From the NCBI GenBank assembly GCA_037783545.1, contig JBBELK010000293.1, positions 744,001-808,000 on the forward strand: a stretch of 64,000 nucleotides of DNA, given 5' to 3'. The position numbers were made by a program, and so were the translations under genes. The notes under the pieces are model-generated. The model searched no databases and was not told where the DNA came from. It saw nothing but the letters and a program-made list of their open reading frames with translations. The stretch is from Henricia sp. BOLD:AAB3569 (lineage: Eukaryota; Echinodermata; Asteroidea; Spinulosida; Echinasteridae). This document shows, one piece after another, positions 10,108 to 21,000 of the stretch (the first letter of the stretch is position 1; each line of letters opens with the position of its first letter).

Positions 10108-10600
10108 AACGTTATTTTTCTTGTTTATAAATAAAGGCCTTTAGTTCGTCAGTTTTCCAATGGTATAAGTGAAAAGATGTCCTTAAAAGGATTTTGACTG
10201 CCTGTCACGCTTTGAAAGTTTAATCATTTTGGGAAAGTCGCCACTGTTCAAATATACCGTGAGGGATTTATTCAAGTCAAATCTGGCTTTCAACAGCGCC
10301 CTCAACGTCATGAACCAGCCAAGTTTTAAAGAAAGGCGTGATACATTTTTACGAAAAAAAAAACAAAAGAAAAAGCGTAATAATGTGCATTTTCCAGGAC
10401 TTTCCACTGCTTGACGACTGCATGCTCAATAGCAAAACAAGGTGAGAGTAAATAACAATTTTCATTGCAAACCGTTCGTGTCAATTTTGGGTTTCATTGA
10501 TGCCTGACTGGTGGCCGACGGTACGTACGGAGTGTGGGAAGTCGAGATGTCTCGATTTTGCAATTTCGCCCAATGGAACAGTGCAGTTGTTCTAGCTGGG
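10108..10600. other. Intergenic, no supported gene
   Basis: A 61-codon frame at 10229-10414 has a Lys-rich end but no recognisable domain, splice context or similarity. I do not call it a gene. Confidence 0.3.
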
Positions 10601-10785
10601 ATGTTTGTAAAACGCGGAACGGTGGAACAGAGGGGTGGAGGAGGCGACATGGTGGACCAGAATGCGGAACATGGTACATACAGCGGAACGGTGGAACGGT
10701 TCTCCGTTCCGTTCCGTTCCACCCCTCCGTGTTCCGTTCCGCGTTCCATTCCACCGTTCCGCGTTTTACCAACATCCTTCAAGCT
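10600..10785. mobile_element. GGAAC-rich hairpin element
   Basis: The arms are GATGTTTGTAAAACGCGGAA and the inverse of CCGCGTTTTACCAACATCC. Internal runs of GGAAC and GTTCC make several spurious open frames on both strands. Confidence 0.7.
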
Positions 10786-11039
10786 GCCAGGTTCAATCGC
10801 TCGAATGGATGCCGCGCCGTATAAATGCGCGTGACATAAGAGCGCCACCCGTACTCTCATTGGGCCTCCGTAGAGGCACACCAACTGTACGTTCGCAAAA
10901 AAAGACCACGTCGAACTTTGGCGCGACTTCACACTGGAATCGATTAGAATGGGTTGTCCTGGACACAATAAGAAATCGCAATGTACACGTATGTTTTCAT
11001 ACGAAAGATGGAATCGATCTGGAATAGAATTTGGATTTT

Positions 11040-11455
11040 TTTTTGGGGTATTTTTTTCGTATACATTGAACAAATATTTTAAGGAAATTACCTCCTGGAA
11101 TCAACAGATAATGTAATTTTATGATATACTTCCCACTTGCACTTCTGTCGCAAATGTTGCTTTTCTGTAGAAGAATCACATTTTCTCCTTCAAAAATTGC
11201 CTTCAGTTAGTGCACAACATAACCATTACCGGACGCGCGCAGCGCCCTCTGCTGTCGTGCTTACGCACAGACCGCTCGCCGCGTTATTTTGTGCATCATT
11301 ACATTCTGCAGTAATTTTATAATTTATTTATCTCGGAAATGCAACATTAGCGAGAGAAGTGCAAGTGGGAAGTATATCTTAGAATTTGATGATCTGTTGA
11401 TTCCAGGAGGTAATTTCCTTCAAATCTTTGTTCAATGTATACGAAAAAAAATACC
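11040..11455. mobile_element. Long-palindrome MITE ~410 bp (copy 1)
   Basis: The ends are GGGTATTTTTTTCGTATACA and its inverse (TATACGAAAAAAAATACCC), with arms of roughly 150 bp around a GC-rich centre (GCGCCCTCTGCTGTCG). A full copy is at 37988-38395, a diverged relative at 20124-20550 and a one-sided remnant at 11838-11960. Confidence 0.85.
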
Positions 11456-11837
11456 CTTTTTTGGAATCGGAGTCGACTCCGAAAATGCTGGAGCGCCCCC
11501 AAGCGTTAAGCCTAGCCAACTTTATTTTAGCTGGTCACATCGTAACGAAAGATTTCTTCGTAGAAGATTGTCGGAAATATACATTTTTTATTGAAAAACG
11601 GCAATGTAAAAGTAGTTCTTTTTTGTTTGTTTTCCAATCAAGAATATCTAAAACCACTGCAGGACACAACCAGCTGAAAATATTTGGGTGTGATTCTAAT
11701 TTTGAGGCAAAATGACAACAATCCACTGTATGAAAGGAAAGCTCACTGACTAATGAAAGGGGTGTTCACAGACTATCCTGCTTGCTGCGGGTAAGATTTG
11801 AGGGTTTTTTTTCCTTCCTTCGGAATGACTTGATAAG

Positions 11838-11960
11838 GTATTTTTTTCGTTCACATTGAACACGGATTTTGGTAAATTTATATTGGAATCGATAGCTTAT
11901 AAAAGCCTTATTCAATTCTATACTTCCCACTTTCACTTCTGTCGGAAATGTTTCCGCTCC
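11838..11960. mobile_element. One-armed remnant of the GGTATTTTTTT family
   Basis: Shares GGTATTTTTTTCGTTCACA, TTGGAATCGATAGCTTAT and ATACTTCCCACTTTC with the full copies. Confidence 0.65.
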
Positions 11961-12007
11961 GTGACCCCGCCACCCTATTGATAAACAATGGCTGACATGG
12001 CTGATGA

Positions 12008-12232
12008 ATAGACCTGTTTGGGGGTTTTTCGCGCATATTGGAATTAGCATACTCATTTATTTTTGGTACAGCGGACCTTTGACATACTTTGGACTGGTTC
12101 CTAATCCTATCACTTATTGCGGAATGCCATCTACTCGGGAACCAAACTATACATGTCAAAGGTCCGCTGTACCAGAATATACATGAGTATGCTAATGTTA
12201 TTGTGTGCGAAAAACCCTGAACAGGTCTATAG
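12008..12232. mobile_element. Inverted-repeat MITE ~225 bp
   Basis: The ends are TAGACCTGTTTGGGGGTTTT and the inverse of AAAAACCCTGAACAGGTCTA, with a second matching block (GGTACAGCGGACCTTTGACA) in both arms. The likely target is TA. Confidence 0.8.
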
Positions 12233-12429
12233 GGTAGCAACCTCACAAACATGGCGACGGCCGACATTTACATTAGTCGTACCTTCACTCATTGGTACCA
12301 CCATCTCGTACCTTGAGCTCATATGTTTATGCCAACTGCTATCTTGGCAAGTTGTACATGTACCTTTGTCAACTTTGTACCGCAAGTTATGTCAACTTCG
12401 TACCGCAAGTTAAGTCAACTTCGGGAAGG

Positions 12430-12850
12430 CTACTTAAGCTGTGTCTGCATTGGACTTGTTTTTCGGGAGGTTTTACCGAGACGATGGTAAAATGAAAAAT
12501 GGCTAAATTTTACTGCTGTCCACTTTTGGACGTTTTGACACAGGAACATTTTACCAAGACCTTGGGAGAGCATGCGCAGTTTCTCTTCACAGTTTGACCT
12601 TCACGGCCCAGACGTATACTAGTTCCAGAGCACTTTTACCGACCCGCTGTGTCCGCACTGGACTTATCGTCTAAGGAAACTATTCCCTGGTCAATTTTTC
12701 TGGGCAACAGATGGCCAGGAAAAGTAACTGCTGGACTCGAGAAAAGTTACTGAGAGGAAAACGTCCTCTATTGGACTTAAAATGGGAAAAGTACCCATCG
12801 TCTTGGTAAATTATCCCCCCAAAAAAGTCCAATGCGGACAGGCCTTTAAA
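12430..12850. mobile_element. Inverted-repeat element ~420 bp (copy 1)
   Basis: The left block (GTCTGCATTGGACTTGTTTT) and right block (AAAAAAGTCCAATGCGGACA) are inverted relative to each other. A shorter inverted copy is at 43055-43312. Confidence 0.7.
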
Positions 12851-13154
12851 AATGGGTCATTACCATCCACGACACCCAGGATTTTCCTTGTTATAACATA
12901 TAAACCATGCAAAAATGTTAGTTTGATGATAAAAAAAGCAAAATTAGGAGGGAAGTGTCTTGAATTTACTGAGGATGTTTGAGAGAAAATTAGGATGTTT
13001 AAGAGTTGTCCCATAGGTTTAGTGTATAGGGTCCCAGTGGGTGTCTGTGCATGGTAATCTTTCAAAAAAGACAACCAGGAGGCAAGATAAATAGAAAAAC
13101 AGGAATTTTGTAGGAAAAAATATCGTCCCCTTAAAACAAAATGTTCAGCCTTTG

Positions 13155-13500
13155 ACCCCGTTCTCACTAGAGAAATCGCTTCATTCGACGAAGATTAGTT
13201 AATTATCGTTAGTTAACGAAGCGTGCATTCACATATCTCTTAACGAAGATAGAATGAAGAGTGGTACCGTTCACTTTTAGCGATAGCTAACTAAGATCGA
13301 ATGAAGCTGTGAGAGGCCGCTATGCCTGGTCGCGCATCAAGCGTATAGACGCACTGTGTGGTTTTCCAGTGGCGCGTCAAAAACAACACCTGCTAGGCGC
13401 TTGACGCACAACGTGCTCGTGCAACCGGGCCTGCCAAATCGCTTCGTTGAATGAAGGGAGCGTTCACATTAGAAATTTGCTTCGTCGAATGAAGGAACAT
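13155..13500. mobile_element. GACCCCGTTCTCAC element, truncated (copy 1)
   Basis: The left end GACCCCGTTCTCACTAGAG matches 27168. It contains several TTCATTCGACGAAG / inverse motifs. The right end is missing. Confidence 0.7.
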
Positions 13501-14063
13501 GATTTACAGCGTATAAGTAACATAAGTAACGTATAAGTAACATAAATCTATAAGATTACTATTTCTGCTCCTGTTTCTGATTTTTCAGCTACAATAAAAC
13601 TTTAACGGGCTCCTGTTGCATGCTATAACTAAGCCATGTGAAAACTAAGGCTGGAAGCTGCAGCATTTTTCCACAATTCCATTTTAAAGTTTAAATGTAT
13701 TGTTTTTTTGCTTTTCTGCTGTGTGTTCCTAAAGTGACATGCCCCAAACAGCGCCCTCTTTCTGTGACTTTCTGTAAGGAAATTTTCAAAGTTTAAAAAT
13801 GTCACATTTAATGCATGGGGCATCAAAATAAACAGTAGTATTGTCTTTCTAAACAAGTAATCCTTCATCATGTTCATATGCAGCAAAAACTCTGGGTAAA
13901 GTTCCTCAGCATTTCAGGGTCTCTTTTAGGGAAACAGTTTTGACTTTCGGCCAGTCTCATATGTTTTGTAAACGAGCCCTCAGATTACGTCCGCCTTGTA
14001 AATTCTTTCTGGATTGGTTGCATTTCTGTCATAGTTGCTCATTTGTTTCTTATGTAATTCACA
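13501..14063. other. Upstream of candidate gene; no exon assigned
   Basis: Contains a short GTATAAGTAACATAA repeat (13508-13547). I could not place the exon that would precede 14064. Confidence 0.35.
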
Positions 14064-17000
14064 GATTGGAGATGGAGCCCACAGACCGTGGAGCTTGATA
14101 TTACACACCAAAAAATTGACGTGTTGCCATGGATACTAAAAACACAGGAAAGGTGAGTTTTTGGCCATCATTCCAATTATTTTACAGTGGAAATTTGCTA
14201 TAAGAACACCATAAAGAAGTATTAAAAATCTCATGTCAATTTAAATTCATTTTTACTCGTAAAGTTGTTAAAGAAACCAGATTTTCTACTAATTGCATTC
14301 AAATTTATGCAAATTATTGCTCATTTACATGTTACTGCATCATTAATTAATACTGACATCCTGATGTACTATTCTTGTCTTAATCAAAATTATGCAAATA
14401 TGTTGCTTATTTACATGTCACTACAGCATGCTGAATATACTCTTTTGACCTTGCTTATGTTTATTCATGCATGCATGGTTTTCCCCTGAAGTCGAGTTCC
14501 AGTCTGGTTTTTTAGAAGTTACCCAGAATGCCCCAATACATTGATTGCTCTAACACACGTTTTCCCTCTTGTACATGTACTTTGCTCATGTTTATTCATG
14601 AATGGTGTCCCCCTGAAGCTGAGTTCCAGTTTGGTTTTTAGAAGTCACATCATGGCCATGGTTTCATCATGATGCTACCCAGAATGCCCCAATACATTGA
14701 TTGCTCCAACACACGTTTTCCTCATGTTTATTCATGCATGGTGTACCTCTGAAGCCGAGTTCCAGTTTAGTTTTTTAGAAGTCACATCGTGGCCATGGTT
14801 TCATCATGATGCTACCCAGAATGCCCCAATACATTGATTGCTCCAACACACGTTTTCCCTCATGTTTATTCATGCATGGTGTACCTCTGAAGCCGAGTTC
14901 CAGTTTGGTTTTTTAGAAGTCATATCATGGCCATGGTTTCATCATGATGCTACCCAGAATGCCACAATACATTGATTGCTCCAACACACGTTTTCCTCAT
15001 GTTTATTCATGCATGGTGTACCTCTGAAGCCGAGTTCCAGTTTGGTTTTTTAGAAGTCACATCATGGCCATGGTTTCATCATGATGTTACCCAGAATACA
15101 CTGATTGATCCAACACACATTTTCCTCATGTTTATTTATGAATGGTGTCCCCCTGAAGCTGAGTTCCAGTTTGGTTTTTTAGAAGTCACATCATGGCCAT
15201 GGTTTCATCTTGATGCTACCCAGAATGCCCCAATACATTGAATGAAATACTGACATCTGGGTGTTCTATCCTTATTTGAATAAAAATCTTAATTTAAAAA
15301 CAAATAAATAAAATTACTCATTTACATACCTGTATTACTGCTAATTTCCCCCTCTTTTGCACCCATAACAAGGAAAAGTTTAGATCTCAATCCTTTGTTC
15401 TTCATTGTTTTCATTCCTGATAATACAAGGTTTCTGTTATAACAAGGTCATTTTCAAAGTCTTAATGACCTCTTAATAACAGGGTTCAGCTGTATACTTT
15501 TTGCATTTCATACATCTGGTGTAGCTACATGTACAACTTCATTTTTTCAAATGCATTTGAAATACTCTTTGTAAATATGAACAAAAATTTGAAATCATTT
15601 AATTACTTCCAGCCAGAAAGCTGAAAGAGTTAAACACATCTTTCAAAGATTTGTTATCGTGTCTTTGTTACTATTATTAGCATTGTGTATTATACATGTA
15701 TCATTGGAAAGCCTGTTCATTTCTCTATTTGTTATGAACATATATTTGTGGGATGAACATCGTGAGGAAAAATTTTCAATATGTTTTCCTTTAATATTCT
15801 TTGTTACTGATAGAAAGTTGGTTGTTCTGTTGAACACGTGTCTTGGCACATTCTGTTAAAGACCCACCCACATTCACAACAGAGTTGTTGAGCCTTCAAA
15901 CAAGTGACTGTTACAAATGTGGTGTCATTGTGAAAGGCAATTAATGAATGAGCTTTCCATTGATATGTCACATAATTCAGATATACATGTAGGTGATTGG
16001 AAATAAATGTGTATTTCATTTGATTTCCTTCTATCAGGACCAGTTTGTGGAGCTTCCTTGTGTTGCTGCCCATGCTTGGCCTCACCTGGACTACTGGACT
16101 CCACGTACATGTCTCTCTCCTGTTGGAATCTATTTGTCATCATGAGCAGCTTTCAGGTATTGTAATGATCAGCTTGTTACTACTTCTCTAAATTAGGAAT
16201 AGACATTTTCACATTAGCCCGTTCTGCACACTTCCGCGTTGAAGCCGAGGCTCTTCGTGTCAAGTTGGCAGTACGCATGCACTACAACTGCAGTATTGTA
16301 CAGTGACTGAGTGTGTACGTGTGCTGTTCTGCATGGCATGTAGGACTAATTGTGCATTCACATGCGTACATTAGTTCACTTCTGAGTTTGATAAAGAAGC
16401 TTTTCGTATTAAGCTACATAAGTGCGCAGATCGGTCTCAAATTGGTTAATTTGGGATTCGTCTATAGCTTGCTCTTTCCCAGTATAATGTATCAGCACTT
16501 TTGCTCGGTGCTTTCCCAAGACCTATGTCAACAATTTGGACTTGGGTGGGGCTCCAACCCACAACCTTCTGCATTCTAGAGCAGTTGCCTTAACTACCCG
16601 ACCTCTCAGTGTGCTGGTGTCAAAGGGCCTGCTTGATTTTTGCAACAGTTGGTATCACAACTAATCCTTTGCCCTTTTCCTACAATTTATAAGAACGATT
16701 AAAAACATTGTTCTTGGGTGGGACTCGAACCCATATCCTCATCCTCCCGGTACATTACATTACACATTTGACTTGATCACTCAGTGTGCTGGTTCAAATC
16801 AGGAAGCAGTTGTCTTAACCATTCAATCACTCAAGTGCATTTGTGTCAAATGGCCTGTTTGTTTGGATCATGGACTAATCTCTTGCCCTCTTATGATGTA
16901 ATTTATCAACACTCGGGACTCGAACCCACAACAACCTGTATTCTAGAGCAGTTGCCTTAACCACTCGGTGTGCTGGTGTCGGTTTAAATCATTATAAACC

Positions 17001-17264
17001 TGTGCTTGGGTTGGACTCGAACCCACAGCCTTCTGTATCAGTTTTGTAAGGCATATTTTTGAATCACCCCCACCCCCAAAAAATATTTGTTAATTTGAAA
17101 ACTATCTACCTTTTAATTACCTGTAAACCTGCAGCATTTTGTAATGTTATATTTACTTAATTTGTAACAGGTGTGCCAAGCGATGTTGACCAGGAGCTGA
17201 ATATTTTCAAGATCTGTTTGTGTTTTGGCAAACCTTACTGCATCGTCTTCAAGATTGAACCATG
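14064..17264 (+). CDS. Candidate three-exon gene fragment, unknown product
   Basis: I do not recognise the product. Exons 14064-14153, 16039-16157 and 17171-17264 have convincing acceptors (gtaattcacag, ttccttctatcag, atttgtaacag) and donors (gtgagt, gtattg, gtaagt). One frame stays open through all three with matching phases: WRWSPQTVELDITHQKIDV..., ...LWSFLVLLPMLGLTW..., and VPSDVDQELNIFKICLCF.... The last exon leaves TG. The next good acceptor (17667) begins with A, so the stop TGA would be split by the intron and the protein would end ...VFKIEP. AATAAA lies downstream at about 17819. The 5' exon is missing. A competing reading starts at GCCATGG (about 14130) and gives a 43-codon peptide ending in the second exon. 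Splicing looks real; the frame is uncertain. Confidence 0.4.
14455..15243. repeat. Tandem array, ~135-bp unit, about six copies (intron of candidate gene)
   Basis: Units start near 14457, 14588, 14727, 14867, 15001 and 15127. Each has TTATTCATGCATGGTGT-like, GAGTTCCAGTTTGGTTTT, CATGGCCATGGTTTCATCA and CAATACATTGATTGCTCC segments. Period is 131-140 bp. Confidence 0.9.
15244..16038. other. Intronic, no gene seen
   Basis: AT-rich. Open frames at 15659-15859 and on the other strand have no recognisable content. Confidence 0.35.
16530..17045 (-). repeat. Array of tRNA-derived (box B) units
   Basis: Read on the minus strand, GGGTTCGAGTCC-type box B cores recur at about 16553, 16723, 16918 and 17014. 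They share flanks such as CAGTTGCCTTAACCACTC and CAGTGTGCTGGTG. A chain of partial SINE units in the intron of the candidate gene. Confidence 0.65.
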
Positions 17265-17666
17265 GTAAGTCCTAATATACTCTCATTTATTCACCACATC
17301 CAACAGCGGAATGACCATAGATATCCAAATAACTATCAACTTCTAAGTTTAATTAGAAACGGCCAGAGAATCCCTCCCCTTGCGAAACCTAACACACATT
17401 CTAGTACAGGAACTTGAGTTCGACGCACTAGACTGCTCGGCCATAACACCCCACAAAGTATCTAAAGTCCTTGAAAAAATGACGCCTTTAGGAGTTGCAG
17501 ATAACAGCATGGACCTCCCTTGGTGCATATTTAGTTTTGAAACGCAAAAACAAAATTACTTTCGAAAAACATTTTCAGACTCATCAAATATGGATTGTTT
17601 TCCACAATGTGCCATTTGTAGTAGCTACATGTATGTTGTTTAAAAATTTGTTATGTTTTTCCCACA

Positions 17667-17960
17667 GACACATGTTGAAAAAATTCAAGTCAACTGAACC
17701 TCAACCTACTGTAGATGGTTCTTGAATCTAACAGTCAGTTCTCAAGTAATTAAATTAAGTCTCAAAAAAAGTGTAAGCAGTCTTCTATTTGATTCATGTA
17801 TTTCCTCGCCCTCAAAAAAAATAAACCTAACAGTTTGTAAACATTGACTTTTACTTAATATTCTTGTCTTTATTTAGCAACAACCAATTGTATTTATTTC
17901 TCTTGTAGTAATTTGTATGTAAACAATCTTATTTAAAACATTTTGAAAGTCAAAATAAAA
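17667..17960 (+). other. Possible 3'UTR exon and polyadenylation signals
   Basis: Acceptor gtttttcccacag ends at 17666. AATAAA lies near 17819 and again near 17953. In the third frame it encodes 18 codons (HMLKKFKSTEPQPTVDGS), but the upstream exon phase puts a stop at the junction. Confidence 0.35.
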
Positions 17961-18061
17961 GTCACTGACAACAAAGGTTTCAGTTGTAAACAAGTCTCAT
18001 TTTATTCTGTACTCTAAATACACCAAGTAAAATATGCAAGCAAAATGTTCGTTAAACTAAT

Positions 18062-21000
18062 TTATGCAAGGTCCAAATTGCTATTGTCTTTACAGATAGG
18101 TTCTGCGCTGGCGGGTAGAATTATAGAAAAATCCGACAGGGGATAGTTCCCCTGTCGGATTTTTCTAATGAAATGAGGTTTCCCACCTTTTGAAGGGGGA
18201 AAATCCTGTACAAAAAAATACAATTGAAATGATTTATTAAACATCCACTTTAAAACAAGAAAATATAATTACAAAAAGATAACTACAATCAAAATACATT
18301 TGTAACTTGATAAATCAGAATTAAGTCACAAATTATCATTAAATACAAGACGATGGATTTTCTCAAGTTCTCCGATGTACATGGCCAAATTGACTGAAAA
18401 TATCATCGACGATTTAAAAGCTAACGCGTACTCCGTCGGGGACAATTTCATGGCGCTGCTTAGCACAGGATTTTTTTGCTTTATAAAATGGATTACAAGC
18501 CAAAATATTACGCCAACTTATGTTCTTCGCAAGTAGGAGAATACCTTTCAATACACATAACTTGCGATTTTGGCTGGCAATCTATTTTTGTGCTTAGCAG
18601 CGCCATGAAATTGGCCCCAGGACTGCCATTTCTGAAAAAGACAATTAATTTCAGATCAACACATTTTACAACGACTTTCATACCAAAATACCGTAAATTC
18701 AGTTAAATTTTTCATCTGAACAATCACTTGTGCATTTTAGCTGGATATCATTTAAACATGTCGAGTTTTCGTGATCACCAATGTGTTGACGGGAAAAAAT
18801 CAACTCGATTTTAGTTTTATTAGTAAAACTTACAAAATGATTATCAATTTATAGGTAAGAATTAAGTTGATTTTTTCTTATAAAATTACATGAGTGCAGA
18901 TTTGACAACAAAAAAAACAAATTTAGGAGTGGTTAGAATTTTCTCAAACAATTTAGCTGTTTTTATGTTTTGTATTCAATAATTTCCCTGGCCATTTTAG
19001 TACATGCAAGAGCACAAACTGCATGTTACACATTTCATTTTCTACAAAACGAAAAGATCATGTGCTGTGGATTGCATTTGAGATGTGGGTTTAAATTGTT
19101 GTACACATGCACTTTGCTTCTCTCCACCCAGGAGTAAATGGGTACCTATAAGGACAGTGAATGTTGATGCGTTTGCTGGAATAATAGCCGACATAGGTTC
19201 ATATTATAACATGCAGTTTGTACATGGCAGGAAAAAGCATAATGAAATGTGTGCAGCACAAGTTAAAAATAGGGAATTCAACTGACCTCCAATTTTAACC
19301 ACTCCAGCAAGTAAATTCATTCACTTGGCACGTATGCAATAATAAGTAAAGTCTGTTTTAACCTTTAATACATGCCAAAAAATAAGGGCTTTCTGTGCTA
19401 ACATCTAAGGTTAAGAATTCCGTACTCTGACGTCACTTTTTTTCCTTAAAATGACTTATTAATAAGTGCAAATCTAATGAAAACTAAAATTTCACTAGAA
19501 AAAACTTGGAATTCTTCGGTAAGAGTTGAGAAGTTGAGAAGAATTTGTTTTCTTTAAAAGGACTCGCTAAGTGCAGATTTGATGGAAAAACCCAAAAATG
19601 TGAGCGAGAAAAAGTTACGATTTTGTGAGGAAACTAAGCCTGTCTCATATAGTTTGTACACAAGTTCTGAAAACGTGATCAACTTCTCAATTCTTTCCTA
19701 AGTTGTTCCACAGGTTTAGTGCAGGAGGGTTTATAGACGTCCGACTTTTAAATTCTTTTCCATTTACCATGAATTAAAATTGCGGTTTTCAGACTACTTG
19801 AGGTACTTGTACCCTTGAGCAAGGCACTTGACCCCAATTGCTCCATCCTGTGGATGGGATGTAAAGCCCTAGGTCCAGTGTTGTGTAATGTACCGTAAAG
19901 ATCCCAGAACATTCTTTTGGAAGGGAAGGGGAATTTTCCTTATGTCTCTGGCTTAGCTGTCACTCGGCAACCTATATATATGTATTGAGGTGGTTCCTAA
20001 TAGTTGTAAAAATGCATTGAGATGTCGAGAGACATGAAATGCATTATTAAAGAACACCAGAAATTTGTCAGAAACTTTGTTTACACTGATTTCTCAAGCA
20101 ATGAATTTGCGAAATGGCCAATGGTATTTTTTTAGTTTATGTCCCAACTCGAATTTAAGGAAAATTATTATTGGAATCAATAGCTTGGACGATTTTAGAA
20201 TATCTTTTCCATTGGCATTTCCGTCGCAAATGTTGCGTTTCCATGAAAATTCTGTGTTTTTGTCGGCGCCCGCCTCCATACAAAAGTGTGTGAAACTGCT
20301 GCAGGCCGAGCAGTGTGTGAAGCACACGAAGAAAGAGGGCGTGCGCGTGATGATCTGTTTGGTTTCTGGCCAGCTGCTTTGCATGCAATCATATGCAATA
20401 TTTTTCCCGTGATTTTTCTCTAAAACTAAGCCTTTGCGACGGAAATGCATGTAAGTATTCCTATTATAAAATCGTCTAAGCTATCGATTCCGATTAATAA
20501 TTTTCCTTAAATTCGAGTTGGGACATAAACTTAAAAAATATTTATTTATGTATGGACTTTCAATAAGCCAATTTCTTTAATTTTAATGTCACTGGCCACA
20601 TACTCCAAATTTGTTTTAGTTTTACTTTTTGCCTAAAGATTTAAATTTGGAGGTCAGTTCTTTCCTTAAAAATATACGTACTCGGAGCCAATTTTACTAT
20701 GAAATTTCCAGTCAAGTGTCATGTACCTTGGTTAATTCTAAAGGTTGTAGATGTGCCTTTGGGTAAGGTATTTAAACAGAATTCTTCACACAGAAAAATA
20801 GGTACATGTACCTACTTTGGTATAGTGAATGTATAATACATGTATTATCATTAACATCAAACTAAGAATTGCCCAGATTTTCATGGTAAAATTGGCTCCA
20901 AGCACAAACAATACACCTTTAAAGTTACAATAGAGACTGATACTTACTTCATTTAAACTGGACCCTTGGCTGGTGATCAAAACCTGAGGAGAAAAGACAA

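Noticed and set aside
10462..11073. 203-codon minus frame and several overlapping frames
   Set aside because: Runs through a GGAAC/GTTCC hairpin; composition follows the repeat, no domain.
15925..16143. Hydrophilic minus-strand frame over exon 2 of the plus candidate
   Set aside because: The plus strand has better acceptor and donor sites and phase agreement with two further exons.
16039..16157. Resemblance of LVLLPMLGLTW to adhesion-GPCR helix 6
   Set aside because: Neighbouring exons in phase do not encode helices 5 or 7, so the similarity is probably chance.
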